Below are positions 15,981 to 24,373 of a stretch of 64,000 bases of DNA, in pieces. The notes beneath the pieces were generated by a model. That model worked only from the letters and a program-made list of their open reading frames with translations, did not search any database and had not been told where the DNA came from. The stretch comes from Variovorax sp. CF079 (GTDB taxonomy: Bacteria; Pseudomonadota; Gammaproteobacteria; Burkholderiales; Burkholderiaceae_C). The stretch lies in assembly GCF_900101545.1 (NCBI RefSeq), contig NZ_FMZU01000014.1, positions 1-64,000 on the forward strand, read 5' to 3'. Both the position numbers and the translations under genes were made by a program. Positions within the stretch are counted from its first letter, which is position 1. Each line of letters begins with the position of its first letter.

Positions 15981-16886
15981 TCAGCCCGCGCGCAGCTGTT
16001 CGCGCAGCTTGGCGCCGATCTCCGGCCGCTCCAGGAAGGGATCGGCCGGATTCGAGATCGACACGATGCTCTCCATGCGGCTCTTCACGTTGCCCAGCGC
16101 CTTCGGGTGGCTGAACACGTAGAACTGGTTGGCGCTGATGGCATCGAACACCATCTGCGCCACTTCGGCCGCCGTCACCTTGCCGCTGCTGACGGCCTTG
16201 TTGCTCATCGCCTGGCCGATCAGCTGGCTCTTGGTGAGTTCGCCGGCAGCGAGTGCATCGGGCCGGTTGCGCTCGCTGCTGGTGATGCCGGTCGGCACGA
16301 AGTAAGGGCACAGGAGGCTGGCGCCGATCTGGTCGGTGATGAGCTTCAGGTCTTGGTAGAGCGTTTCGGTGAGGCTCACCACGGCCGCCTTGGCCGCGTT
16401 GTAGACACCCATGTTGGGCGGCGCCAGCAGGCCGGCCATGCTGGCAGTGTTGACGATGTGGCCGCGGTACGAAGGGTCCCTGGCGGCGGCTTGCAGCATC
16501 ATCGGCGTGAACAGGCGCACGCCGTGGATCACGCCCCAGAGGTCGACGCCGAGCACCCATTCCCAGTCGGCCACCGTGTTCTCCCACACCAGGCCGCCGG
16601 CGCCCACGCCCGCGTTGTTGAAGACGAAGTGCGGCGCACCGAAGCGCTGCTGCACATCCTTGGCGAGCTGCTCCATCTGCTGCGCATCGGCGACGTCGAC
16701 CTTGCGCGCCAGCACCTGCGCACCGGCGGCTTCCATCTCGGCCTGCACGCGGTCGAGTGCGTCCTGCTGCACGTCGACCAGCACGAGACTCATGCCGCGC
16801 GCCGCGCCGATGCGCGCGCACTCGAGGCCGAAGCCGGAACCGGCGCCGGTGAGAACTGCGGTGGTGCCCTTGAAATCCTGAATCAT
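15981..16886 (-). CDS. Short-chain dehydrogenase/reductase
   Basis: A 301-aa classical SDR with the Rossmann motif TGAGSGFG near residues 13-20, the NNAGVG motif, a catalytic Ser in NTASMAG, and the YNAAK Tyr-Lys pair. It would oxidise or reduce a hydroxyl/keto substrate with NAD(P). A C-terminal extension (about residues 240-301) is longer than in simple SDRs. It is the last gene of the leftward acyl-CoA catabolic locus, about 90 bp after the GST-like gene, with an AAGGAC ribosome site. Substrate cannot be inferred. Confidence 0.92.
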   Translation of the reverse strand: MIQDFKGTTAVLTGAGSGFGLECARIGAARGMSLVLVDVQQDALDRVQAEMEAAGAQVLARKVDVADAQQMEQLAKDVQQRFGAPHFVFNNAGVGAGGLVWENTVADWEWVLGVDLWGVIHGVRLFTPMMLQAAARDPSYRGHIVNTASMAGLLAPPNMGVYNAAKAAVVSLTETLYQDLKLITDQIGASLLCPYFVPTGITSSERNRPDALAAGELTKSQLIGQAMSNKAVSSGKVTAAEVAQMVFDAISANQFYVFSHPKALGNVKSRMESIVSISNPADPFLERPEIGAKLREQLRAG

Positions 16887-16974
16887 TGCCCGTGTCCTTT
16901 TCGTCTCTTGAGGGAGACGCTATTGAAATACGGAAACCTGCACGATGCAGTCGCGAAGGTGCCCGTTGCGAGCG

Positions 16975-17913
16975 TCAGCCTTCGACTTTTCTCAACGCAT
17001 AACCGACGCGCGGGAAGTGCACGTGCACGGTCCCGGCACGCGCGTCGGTGCGGCGCAGCGTGTAGTGGGTGCGGGTGGCGGCGATGAGTTCGCCTTCGGT
17101 GGGCTCGGGCCCGAAGCTCTCGCCCGCGACCGTGACGCGGGTCCCGAGCGGAATGCCGTGCTCGTCCTGGAAGGTGCTGTCGGACAAGAGGGTGTGCGGC
17201 GTCGAAGCGGCCGCGACGGCAATGGCCTGCGCGGCATCGAAGGTCTCCATCGTGCCGTGGCCGATCGCGGCCATGCGGTCCATCCAGTCGCCCACGGCCG
17301 GCGTGAACTGCAGGATGCCGGCCATCGAGGGCGTGCGCTTGCGCGTGAACCACAGCGGGTGGTAGCAGGCGAAATCGGCGACCGTCGGATAGGCGCCGAG
17401 CAGGTAGTCGGTGTCGTCCAGCATGTCGGACATGCGCCGCAGGTAGGACTTGTAGGCCGCCGCGGCATCGCCCGGGCGGTGCCGCACCATGTTCACGCTC
17501 ATGGCCTTGCGGTCCTCGCCGAAGGCCTTGGCCAGTTCGGGCGGCGCCTTGCCGAACAGGTCGGCCGCGCCCTTGCCGCTGAAGCTGTAGGCCATCGAGG
17601 CCCAGAAGAGCGAGGTCTCGCCCCATTGGGCAACGACGCGCTCCAGGCCCTTGCCCGGCTCGGGATAGATCGACGGCAGCGGCGAGATGTGCTCGAGCAC
17701 GTCGCAGATCAGCGCGGTGTCGCAGTAGATGTCGGCGCCGATCTGCAGCACCGGCGTCTTGCGGTAGCCGCCCGTGAGTGCGATCAGGTCCGGCTTGGGC
17801 AGGATCTGCGGAATGATCACCGACTTCCAGGCCAGCTTCTTGTAGCCGAGGATCAGGCGCAGCTTTTCGGAAAAGGGCGAGGTCGCGTAGTGGTGGAGGA
17901 TCAGGTCTGCCAT
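16975..17913 (-). CDS. Glutathione S-transferase family protein
   Basis: A 312-aa protein with an N-terminal thioredoxin-like GST domain (MADLILHHYATSPFSEKLRL, with TPVLQIGADIYCDTALICDV) and a C-terminal helical domain (about residues 100-215). An extra C-terminal beta-rich segment (about 235-312) makes it longer than standard GSTs (about 200-230 aa). The start ATG at 17913 follows AAGGA, 22 bp after the upstream acyl-CoA dehydrogenase stop. A role in conjugating or sensing an electrophilic CoA or acyl intermediate is possible but unproven. Confidence 0.87.
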   Translation of the reverse strand: MADLILHHYATSPFSEKLRLILGYKKLAWKSVIIPQILPKPDLIALTGGYRKTPVLQIGADIYCDTALICDVLEHISPLPSIYPEPGKGLERVVAQWGETSLFWASMAYSFSGKGAADLFGKAPPELAKAFGEDRKAMSVNMVRHRPGDAAAAYKSYLRRMSDMLDDTDYLLGAYPTVADFACYHPLWFTRKRTPSMAGILQFTPAVGDWMDRMAAIGHGTMETFDAAQAIAVAAASTPHTLLSDSTFQDEHGIPLGTRVTVAGESFGPEPTEGELIAATRTHYTLRRTDARAGTVHVHFPRVGYALRKVEG

Positions 17914-17935
17914 GAGGGTCCTTTGGATGTCCGCG

Positions 17936-19588
17936 TCATTGGGGCCGTGCACGCGCGATGATGGAATCGAAATCGGTGCTGGCGCGGAGCGTGCCGAAGG
18001 CATGGCCCCAGTCGCCGCCCAGGCGCGATGCGCAGAAGGCGCCGACCACGGCCTGCGGCGCGGTCTGCACGAGCAGCGCGCCCTGCACCGCGAGCGCCAC
18101 GTCCTGCGCGAGCCGGCGCGCCTCGGCTTCGGTGGCCATGGCCTCGATGCGCGCCGGCAGCGCATCGGCCAGGCTGTCGAGCGCCGCATCGACACCGCGC
18201 GCCGGCGCCAGTTCGTGCGCCAATGCCGCGACCGCATCGCCCTTGCGAAGCCCGCGCAGCAGGTCGAGCGCCATGATGTTGCCGGCGCCTTCCCAGATCG
18301 AGTTGAGCGGCATCTCGCGGTAGACGCGCGCCATCACGCCTTCGCCGCCCTCCTCCACGTAGCCGTTGCCGCCGAGGCATTCCATCGCCTCCTGCGCGAA
18401 GTGACTGCCGCGCTTGCAGATCCAGAACTTGGCCACCGGTGTCAGCAGGCGCGCCATCAGGCGCTCGTGCTCGTCCTGCTGGCGATCGAAGGCGCGCGCG
18501 AGGCGGATGGCCAGTGCGGTCGCTGCTTCGCTTTCGAGCGCGAGGTCGGCCAGCACGTTCTTCATCAGCGGCTGTTCGATGAGCGGCTTGCCGAAGGCCT
18601 GGCGCTGCGCTGTGTGATGCAGGGCCAGGCTCAAGGCCTGGCGCATCAGGCCGCTGGTGCCGAGTGCGCAGTCGAGCCGCGTCATCGTGCCCATCTCGAG
18701 GATCTGCGGAATGCCGCGGCCTTCTTCGCCGACCAGCCAGGCGCTCGCGCCATGGAACTCGACCTCGGAACTCGCGTTGGCCTTGTTGCCGAGCTTGTCC
18801 TTCAGACGCTGGATGCGGATGCCGTTGCGCACGTCATCGCCCATCCAGTCGGGCAGCACGCGCGGCATGAAGAAGCACGACAGACCGGCCGGCGCCTGTG
18901 CAAGCACCAGGAAGGCATCGCACATCGGTGCCGAGAAGAACCACTTGTGGCCCGTGATCTCGTAGCGCTCGCCCCAATCATCACCGGCGACGCGAACCGC
19001 CCGCGTGGTGTTGGCGCGCACGTCCGAGCCGCCCTGCTTCTCGGTCATGCCCATGCCCATGGTCACGCCGGGCTTGTCGAGCGCGGACCTGAGCACCGGG
19101 TCGTACCAGAGGCTCGCGAGCTTCGGCCCCCAGTCGGCATAGATGGCCGCGTTGCCGCGCAGCGCGGGCGTCACGGCGTAGCTCATCGAGATCGGGCACA
19201 GCACCGAGGGCTCGAGCTCGGTGAAGAGCATGAAGCCGGCGGCGCGCTGGACGTGCGGGGATGCGGATTCCCCTGTCCACGGTGTGCCGTGCAGGCCGGC
19301 ACCCACCGCCGCCTTCATCAACGCGTGATAGCTCGGATGAAACTCCACCTCGTCGATGCGCCGGCCGAAGCGGTCGTGCGTGTGCAGCACCGGCGGGTTC
19401 GTGTTCGCGAGCCGCGCATGGGTCTGCATCTCGACCGAGCCGATCACGCCGCCCAGATGCGCGAGCGGCGCGAGCTGCAGCTGCGATGCGTTGAACTTCA
19501 GCGCATCGCGCAGCGGCCGGTTGGATTCGAACAGGTTGTAGCCGGCCAGCGGGGCCGGCTGGTTGAAGACCTCGTGCGTCGTGTTCAT
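17936..19588 (-). CDS. aidB: AidB-like acyl-CoA dehydrogenase
   Basis: A 550-aa flavoprotein of the AidB branch of acyl-CoA dehydrogenases (E. coli AidB is 541 aa). Typical features are the N-terminal NQPAPLAGYNLFESNRPLRD, the family stretch TMGMGMTEKQGGSDVRANTT, and ECLGGNGYVEEG near the end of the catalytic core. AidB binds DNA in E. coli and is part of the alkylation response. Here it sits inside a catabolic operon, so a metabolic role is also possible. A perfect AAGGAGG site precedes the ATG. Confidence 0.9.
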   Translation of the reverse strand: MNTTHEVFNQPAPLAGYNLFESNRPLRDALKFNASQLQLAPLAHLGGVIGSVEMQTHARLANTNPPVLHTHDRFGRRIDEVEFHPSYHALMKAAVGAGLHGTPWTGESASPHVQRAAGFMLFTELEPSVLCPISMSYAVTPALRGNAAIYADWGPKLASLWYDPVLRSALDKPGVTMGMGMTEKQGGSDVRANTTRAVRVAGDDWGERYEITGHKWFFSAPMCDAFLVLAQAPAGLSCFFMPRVLPDWMGDDVRNGIRIQRLKDKLGNKANASSEVEFHGASAWLVGEEGRGIPQILEMGTMTRLDCALGTSGLMRQALSLALHHTAQRQAFGKPLIEQPLMKNVLADLALESEAATALAIRLARAFDRQQDEHERLMARLLTPVAKFWICKRGSHFAQEAMECLGGNGYVEEGGEGVMARVYREMPLNSIWEGAGNIMALDLLRGLRKGDAVAALAHELAPARGVDAALDSLADALPARIEAMATEAEARRLAQDVALAVQGALLVQTAPQAVVGAFCASRLGGDWGHAFGTLRASTDFDSIIARARPQ

Positions 19589-19610
19589 CGCCGGCCTCCT
19601 TGCACTTTGC

Positions 19611-20627
19611 CTAGATCAGTTTCACCAGTTGCTTGCCGAAGTTCTTGCCCTTGAGCAAACCGAGGAAGGCCTCGGGCGCCGACTCGATGCCCTGCGCGAT
19701 CGACTCGCGCGGCCTGAGCTTTCCGGTGGCGACCAGCTGGCCCAGTTCGGCCAGCGCCTCGGGCCAGACTTCCATGTGCTCGCTGACGATGAAGCCTTCG
19801 AGCTTCACCCGGTTGATGAGGAACAGCGCCGGATTGGCCAGCGGCAGCGGCTGCCCGTCGTAGCCGGCGATCATGCCGCACAGCGCGACGCGCGCGAAGG
19901 CATTGGCGCGCAGCAGCACCGCGTCGAAGATGTAGCCGCCGACGTTCTCGAAGTAGCCATCGATGCCCTTCGGGCAGGCCTCCTTCAGCGCTGTGCTCAT
20001 GCTCTTGACGTCGGGATGCTGCCGGTAGTCGATGCAGGCGTCGAAGCCCAGTTCGTCGGTCACGTACTTGCACTTGTCCGCACCGCCCGCGATGCCGACC
20101 ACGCGACAGCCGCGCGCCTTGGCCAGCGCGCCGAAGGCACTTCCGACCGCGCCGCTGGCGGCCGTGACGACCATCGTCTCGCCGGCCTTCGGGTTGATGA
20201 TCTTCACCAGGCCGTACCAGGCCGTGACGCCGGGCATGCCGACCGCGCCGAGGTAGTACGAGAGCGGTACGTACGCGGTGTCGACCTTCCTCAAGGCGCC
20301 GGGCTGCGAGGCATCGACCACGCTGTATTCCTGCCAGCCGCCGAAGCCGACCACCTTGTCGCCGACGGCGTACTTGGGGTGCTTGCTCTCGACCACCTCG
20401 CCCGCCGTGCCGCCCTGCATCACCTGGCCCAGCGGCTGCGGCTGCGCGTAGCTCTTGGCGTCGTTCATGCGGCCGCGCATGTAGGGGTCGAGGCTCATGT
20501 AGTGGTGGCGCACCAGCACCTCGTTGTCTTTCAACGGCGGCGTCTCGGTGCTCACGAGCTTGAAATTGGAAGCGACGGCTTCGCCATCGGGGCGGTTGTC
20601 GAGCAGTTGTTGTCTGTTGATGGGCAT
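19611..20627 (-). CDS. NADP-dependent medium-chain oxidoreductase (CurA/leukotriene B4 reductase type)
   Basis: A 338-aa zinc-independent MDR protein. The start INRQQLLDNRPDGEAV, the active-site region HHYMSLDPYMRGRMND and the NADP site VVTAASGAVGSAFGALAK are characteristic of the CurA / prostaglandin reductase / YncB group. These enzymes reduce the double bond of enones or 2-alkenals using NADPH. It has an AGGAGA ribosome site and lies between the hotdog thioesterase and the aidB-like gene. Confidence 0.93.
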   Translation of the reverse strand: MPINRQQLLDNRPDGEAVASNFKLVSTETPPLKDNEVLVRHHYMSLDPYMRGRMNDAKSYAQPQPLGQVMQGGTAGEVVESKHPKYAVGDKVVGFGGWQEYSVVDASQPGALRKVDTAYVPLSYYLGAVGMPGVTAWYGLVKIINPKAGETMVVTAASGAVGSAFGALAKARGCRVVGIAGGADKCKYVTDELGFDACIDYRQHPDVKSMSTALKEACPKGIDGYFENVGGYIFDAVLLRANAFARVALCGMIAGYDGQPLPLANPALFLINRVKLEGFIVSEHMEVWPEALAELGQLVATGKLRPRESIAQGIESAPEAFLGLLKGKNFGKQLVKLI

Positions 20628-20636
20628 GAAAGTCTC

Positions 20637-21086
20637 CTAATCTGTGGACGGCGGACGCATCGCGTTGGCGCTGCCGGGGCCGGTGGGAAGGCGCCGCTTC
20701 ACGTACTTGAAGGTGCCGGTGGCATGGGCACAGACGCGCTCCTGCTCGTCGTAGATCTTCGCTTCGGTGAAGGCCAGCGTCGCGGTGCGGTGGATCAGCT
20801 TGCCGCGCGCATGCAGCGGGCCGACCGAGGGTTGCATGAAGCTGGTTTTCATCTCGATCGTGACCACGCCCATCTCCGGCGTCTGGCTGCGCGCGGCCGC
20901 GGCCATGGTGATGTCGAGCAGCGTCATGCAGGCGCCGCCGTGGGTCACGTCGAAGGTGTTGAGATGCTCGGGCTTCGCCGTGTAGCGGATCTCGGACTCG
21001 CCGCCCTCGAACTTCGTGAGCTCGAAGCCCAGATGCCGCGCAAACGGGATCTGGCTCGTGTAGGAGCGGACGTTGATGTCGTCCAC
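20637..21086 (-). CDS. PaaI-family hotdog thioesterase
   Basis: A 149-aa hotdog-fold acyl-CoA thioesterase. The region HLNTFDVTHGGACMTLLDIT matches the conserved helix and catalytic segment of the PaaI/YbgC-like group (HGG followed by an acidic residue). These enzymes hydrolyse stalled acyl- or aryl-CoA thioesters. The ATG lies two bases after the stop of the upstream SDR, so the two are surely co-translated. It ends with a Pro/Ser-rich tail of about 20 residues. Confidence 0.9.
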   Translation of the reverse strand: MDDINVRSYTSQIPFARHLGFELTKFEGGESEIRYTAKPEHLNTFDVTHGGACMTLLDITMAAAARSQTPEMGVVTIEMKTSFMQPSVGPLHARGKLIHRTATLAFTEAKIYDEQERVCAHATGTFKYVKRRLPTGPGSANAMRPPSTD

Positions 21087-21087
21087 C

Positions 21088-21882
21088 TCAAGCTCCGAGC
21101 ACCACGCTCACGCCGCCGTCGATCGCCAGCCACTGGCCGGTGATGTGCTTGCCGGCATCGCTCGCGTACAGCAGCGTGATGCCCTTAAGGTCTTCGTCGT
21201 CGCCGAGGCGGCCCAGCGGCGCATGCGAGGCCATCTTCTCCTCGCCGATCGACTTGATCAGGCCCGCGGCCATCTTGGTCATGAAGAAGCCGGGGCAGAT
21301 GGCGTTGACGTTGATGTTGTACTTGCCCCATTCGGCCGCCAGCGTGTGGGTGAAGCCGATCACGGCGCTCTTCGAGGTGTTGTAGGCCAGGGTCTGCATC
21401 TCGGGCGGGTTGCCGTTCAGGCCTGCGATGGAGGCGATGTTGATGATGCGGCCAGTCTTCTTCGGGATCATGTAGCCGCGCGCGATCTGCTGCGCGAGGA
21501 TGAAGTAGCCGCGCACGTTGAGGTTCATGACCTTGTCCCAAGCCTCGACCGGATGGTCTTCGGCCGGCGCGCCCCAACTCGCGCCCGCGTTGTTGACCAG
21601 GATGTCGACCGCGCCCAGGCGCTCCAGCGTCTCGTCGGCCAGGCGGCGCGTGTCCTCTTCCTTCGAGCAATCGGCCACGATCCAGCGGGCGTCGATGCCG
21701 GCCGCCTGCAACTCGGCCGCGGCCTGCTCCAGGTCGTCGGCCTTGCGCGAACTCAGCATGATCTTGGCGCCGGCTTCGCCGAGCGCATGGGCCATCTGCA
21801 GGCCGAGGCCGCGCGAGCCGCCGGTGACGAGCGCGGTCTTGCCGCTGAGGTCGAACAGTTTCTGGATGCTGCGTGCGGTCAT
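21088..21882 (-). CDS. Short-chain dehydrogenase/reductase, FabG-like
   Basis: A 264-aa classical SDR: TGGSRGLG nucleotide site (about residues 20-27), NNAGASWG, catalytic Ser in NIASIAG, YNTSKSA Tyr-Lys motif, and the C-terminal GQWLAIDGGVSVVLGA typical of FabG-like 3-oxoacyl reductases and 3-hydroxyacyl dehydrogenases. The ATG at 21882 is chosen because the core fold begins immediately after it. It lies between the Dabb gene (17-bp gap) and the thioesterase gene (1 bp). Confidence 0.93.
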   Translation of the reverse strand: MTARSIQKLFDLSGKTALVTGGSRGLGLQMAHALGEAGAKIMLSSRKADDLEQAAAELQAAGIDARWIVADCSKEEDTRRLADETLERLGAVDILVNNAGASWGAPAEDHPVEAWDKVMNLNVRGYFILAQQIARGYMIPKKTGRIINIASIAGLNGNPPEMQTLAYNTSKSAVIGFTHTLAAEWGKYNINVNAICPGFFMTKMAAGLIKSIGEEKMASHAPLGRLGDDEDLKGITLLYASDAGKHITGQWLAIDGGVSVVLGA

Positions 21883-21898
21883 GGGTGTCTCCGAGGGT

Positions 21899-22183
21899 TC
21901 AGGGGGTTTCGTAGTCGAGGACGCTGCGGGCTTCGCGCAGTGTGCCGAGCACCGCGGACACTTCGACGTGCTGCGGATGCTCCAGGTAGGCCTGCAGCGC
22001 GGCCTTGTCGTCGAAGGCCGAGCACAGCACAACGTCGCAGTTGGCTTCGAGTCCCGGCGCACGCACCGCGACCTCGAACTGGCGCATGCCCGGCACCAGG
22101 CCGCGGCAACTGTCAAGCTTCTCCTTGAACAGCGCGGCCTTGGCCGGGTCCTTGAGCTTCCACATCACGATGTGCTTGATCAT
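21899..22183 (-). CDS. Dabb (stress-responsive alpha-beta barrel) family protein
   Basis: A 94-aa protein starting MIKHIVMWKLKDPA, the signature of Dabb-domain proteins (dimeric alpha-beta barrel). The rest shows FEVAVRAPGLEANCDVVLCS and YLEHPQHVEVSAVL. Members include small enzymes and stress proteins; the function here is unknown. It lies in the catabolic operon immediately after a dispersed hairpin repeat. Confidence 0.9.
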   Translation of the reverse strand: MIKHIVMWKLKDPAKAALFKEKLDSCRGLVPGMRQFEVAVRAPGLEANCDVVLCSAFDDKAALQAYLEHPQHVEVSAVLGTLREARSVLDYETP

Positions 22184-22217
22184 GGCGTTGCCCGCCCGGC
22201 CGCCCGAAGGGCAATGA

Positions 22218-22258
22218 GCGCCCCCTCGGGGGGCAGCGAACGAAGTGAGCTTGGGGGC
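22218..22258. repeat. Dispersed C/G hairpin repeat, copy 1
   Basis: A GCCCCCT-CGGGGGGC-type hairpin followed by AGCGAACGAAGTGAGC and TTGGGGGC, in the 78-bp gap between the Dabb gene and the 64-aa membrane-protein gene. A diverged copy in the opposite orientation lies at 63690-63740 and a related element at 52112-52200. Such short intergenic hairpins are multi-copy in Comamonadaceae as far as I know. Confidence 0.7.
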
Positions 22259-22261
22259 ATG

Positions 22262-22456
22262 TCAGTCCTTCAGGCGGGAGCGAACGTAGATGAGGACCAC
22301 GCCGACAATGGCCACGGCCACGCCTGGGACGGCCATGACCCAGCCGAGGGTCTCGTCCGATCGGCCGGTCGCGATGCCGAGGATCAGCATGAAGAGGCCA
22401 CCGTAGATCAGGATCCAGATCCATTTCTCGAGCGTGGCGTGGGGTTTGACGGCCAT
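22262..22456 (-). CDS. Small two-helix membrane protein
   Basis: A 64-aa protein with two hydrophobic segments (WIWILIYGGLFMLILGIAT and WVMAVPGVAVAIVGVVLIYV) and a basic tail RSRLKD. The short polar loop is GRSDETLG. I do not recognise a family. Its ATG shares one base with the stop of the upstream acyl-CoA dehydrogenase (TGATG), so it is translationally coupled to it and is probably a real gene. A membrane-anchor or accessory role for the dehydrogenase is conceivable but untested. Confidence 0.75.
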   Translation of the reverse strand: MAVKPHATLEKWIWILIYGGLFMLILGIATGRSDETLGWVMAVPGVAVAIVGVVLIYVRSRLKD

Positions 22457-24288
22457 CAGAAAGCCTCCTCGGGCAGGGCTGCGCAGGTCGGGTCGCGCCG
22501 TTCGACCACATTGAGCCAGGCACCGATCTTCGGCAGTTCGTAGTTGAAGAAATAGTCGGTCGCGCCGATACGCCCGGCCGTGGCCGGCAGCGCCCTCGAC
22601 GCGTCGCGTTCGAGCGCGTGCTGCGCCACGTCGAGCCAGATCCAGGCCAGCACCGTATGGCCGAAGGCTTGCATGTAGGGCACGGCATTGGCCAGCGCCT
22701 CCTGCGGATTGCCGGTGGCCCAGGCTGCCTTGGTCGCGTTGCCGATGCGCTGCAGCGCTTCGGCCAGCGCCTTGGCATGCGCAGCCAGCGAGGGCACGCG
22801 GGCCGCGCGCGCGATGGTGTCGGTGATGCGCGCGGCCAAGAGCTGCAGGCCGCGGCCGTCTTCCATCAGCACCTTGCGGCCCAGCAGGTCGGCCGCCTGG
22901 ATGCCGTGCGTGCCTTCGTGGATCATGTTCAGGCGGTTGTCGCGCCAGTACTGCTCCACCGGAAAGTCGCGCGTATAGCCGTAGCCGCCGTGCACCTGGA
23001 TCGCGAGCGAGTTGGCCTCCAGGCACCATTCGCTGGGCCAGCTCTTGGCGATCGGCGTGAGCACCTCCAGCAGCAGGCGCGCGTCGTCGGCGGCCTGCGC
23101 GTCACCGGTCTTCTGCTCGTCGACCAGGCGCGCGCAATAGAGCTCGAGCGCCAGCGCGCCTTCGCAATACGCCTTCTGTGCGAGCAGCATGCGGCGCACG
23201 TCGGCATGCTCGATGATGCGCACCTGCGGCTTGGCCGCGTCCTTGCCGGCCGGGCCTGGCGGGCGCCCTTGCGGCCGGTTCCGTGCATAGTCGAGCGATG
23301 CGTGGTAGCCGGCCATGCCCAGCATGGTCGCCGCGGTGCCGACACCGATGCGCGCCTCGTTCATCATGTGGAACATGCAGTGCAAGCCTTTGCCGGGCTC
23401 GCCGACGAGGTAACCCACCGCACCGGCCTTGCCACCAACGGGGAACTTGCCCTCGCCGAAGTTCAGGAGCGTGTTGGTGGTGCCGCGCCAGCCCAGCTTG
23501 TGGTTGAGGCCCGCGAGCGCGACATCGTTGCGTTCGCCGGTGAGTTGCCCTTCGGCATCGACCATCTTCTTCGGCACGATGAAGAGCGAAATGCCACGCG
23601 TGCCCGGGATGAGCTTGCCCTTCTCGTCGGGGATCTTGGCCAGCACGATGTGCACGATGTTCTCGGTCAGCTCATGGTCGCCGGCCGAGATCCACATCTT
23701 GTTGCCGAAGAGCCGATAGCGGGGCCCGAGCGGATCGTCCCGGAAATCGGCGCCGTCGGGCACGGCACGCGTCGCCACGTCGCTGAGGCTGGAGCCGGCC
23801 TGCGGCTCCGACAGGCACATGGTGCCCGACCAGCGGCCTGCGAACTCGTTCTTCGCGAACACCGATTGCTGCATGGGCGTGCCGTGAACCATCAGCAGGT
23901 TGGCATTGCCGCTGGTCAGCATGCCGGAGCCGATGCTGACCGAGGCCATCGCGAAGAAGCTGTTGGCCGCCGCCTGCACGGTGTAGGGCAGTTGCATGCC
24001 GCCGATCTCGTAGTCCTGTGCGGCGCTCAGCATGCCGGATTCGGCAAAGGCCTTGTGCGCATCGTGCGTGGCCTGCGGCAGGATCACCTTGTCGCCGTCG
24101 AAGTGCGGCTCCTGGGTGTCGACGATGCGGTTGTTCGGCGCGTACTTCTCGCGCGCGATGCGCTCGCAGGTGTCGAGCACGGCATCGAAGGTTTCGCGCG
24201 AGTGATCGGCAAAGCGCGCGCGCTCGTTGAGCGACTCGGCGTGGAGCCAGTCGTAGAGCAGGAAGTCGAGGGTGGGACGAAGGCTCAT
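22456..24288 (-). CDS. Acyl-CoA dehydrogenase, long form with C-terminal domain
   Basis: A 610-aa flavoprotein of the DmdC/FadE5-like long acyl-CoA dehydrogenase group (about 590-610 aa, against 380 aa for classical members). The substrate/FAD region GTMCLSEPQAGSSLSDVATR and the C-terminal catalytic segment LAIQVHGGYGYTRDFPVEQY are clear. A C-terminal extra domain follows from about residue 470. It catalyses the first, alpha-beta dehydrogenation step of beta-oxidation. It lies 85 bp after the thiolase and overlaps the small membrane-protein gene by one base. Confidence 0.93.
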   Translation of the reverse strand: MSLRPTLDFLLYDWLHAESLNERARFADHSRETFDAVLDTCERIAREKYAPNNRIVDTQEPHFDGDKVILPQATHDAHKAFAESGMLSAAQDYEIGGMQLPYTVQAAANSFFAMASVSIGSGMLTSGNANLLMVHGTPMQQSVFAKNEFAGRWSGTMCLSEPQAGSSLSDVATRAVPDGADFRDDPLGPRYRLFGNKMWISAGDHELTENIVHIVLAKIPDEKGKLIPGTRGISLFIVPKKMVDAEGQLTGERNDVALAGLNHKLGWRGTTNTLLNFGEGKFPVGGKAGAVGYLVGEPGKGLHCMFHMMNEARIGVGTAATMLGMAGYHASLDYARNRPQGRPPGPAGKDAAKPQVRIIEHADVRRMLLAQKAYCEGALALELYCARLVDEQKTGDAQAADDARLLLEVLTPIAKSWPSEWCLEANSLAIQVHGGYGYTRDFPVEQYWRDNRLNMIHEGTHGIQAADLLGRKVLMEDGRGLQLLAARITDTIARAARVPSLAAHAKALAEALQRIGNATKAAWATGNPQEALANAVPYMQAFGHTVLAWIWLDVAQHALERDASRALPATAGRIGATDYFFNYELPKIGAWLNVVERRDPTCAALPEEAF

Positions 24289-24373
24289 TTCGTGACTTTC
24301 AATTCGGAAACCGGGCGCGAAGGACGCTCTGCGCCCTTCACCTCCGGTCTTCAGTTCGGCCCTCGCAGCAGGC

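Noticed and set aside
24313-24336. GGGCGC...GCGCCC hairpin between thiolase and acyl-CoA dehydrogenase genes as a terminator
   Set aside because: Loop of 12 bases and no T-run on the minus strand; insufficient for a terminator call.
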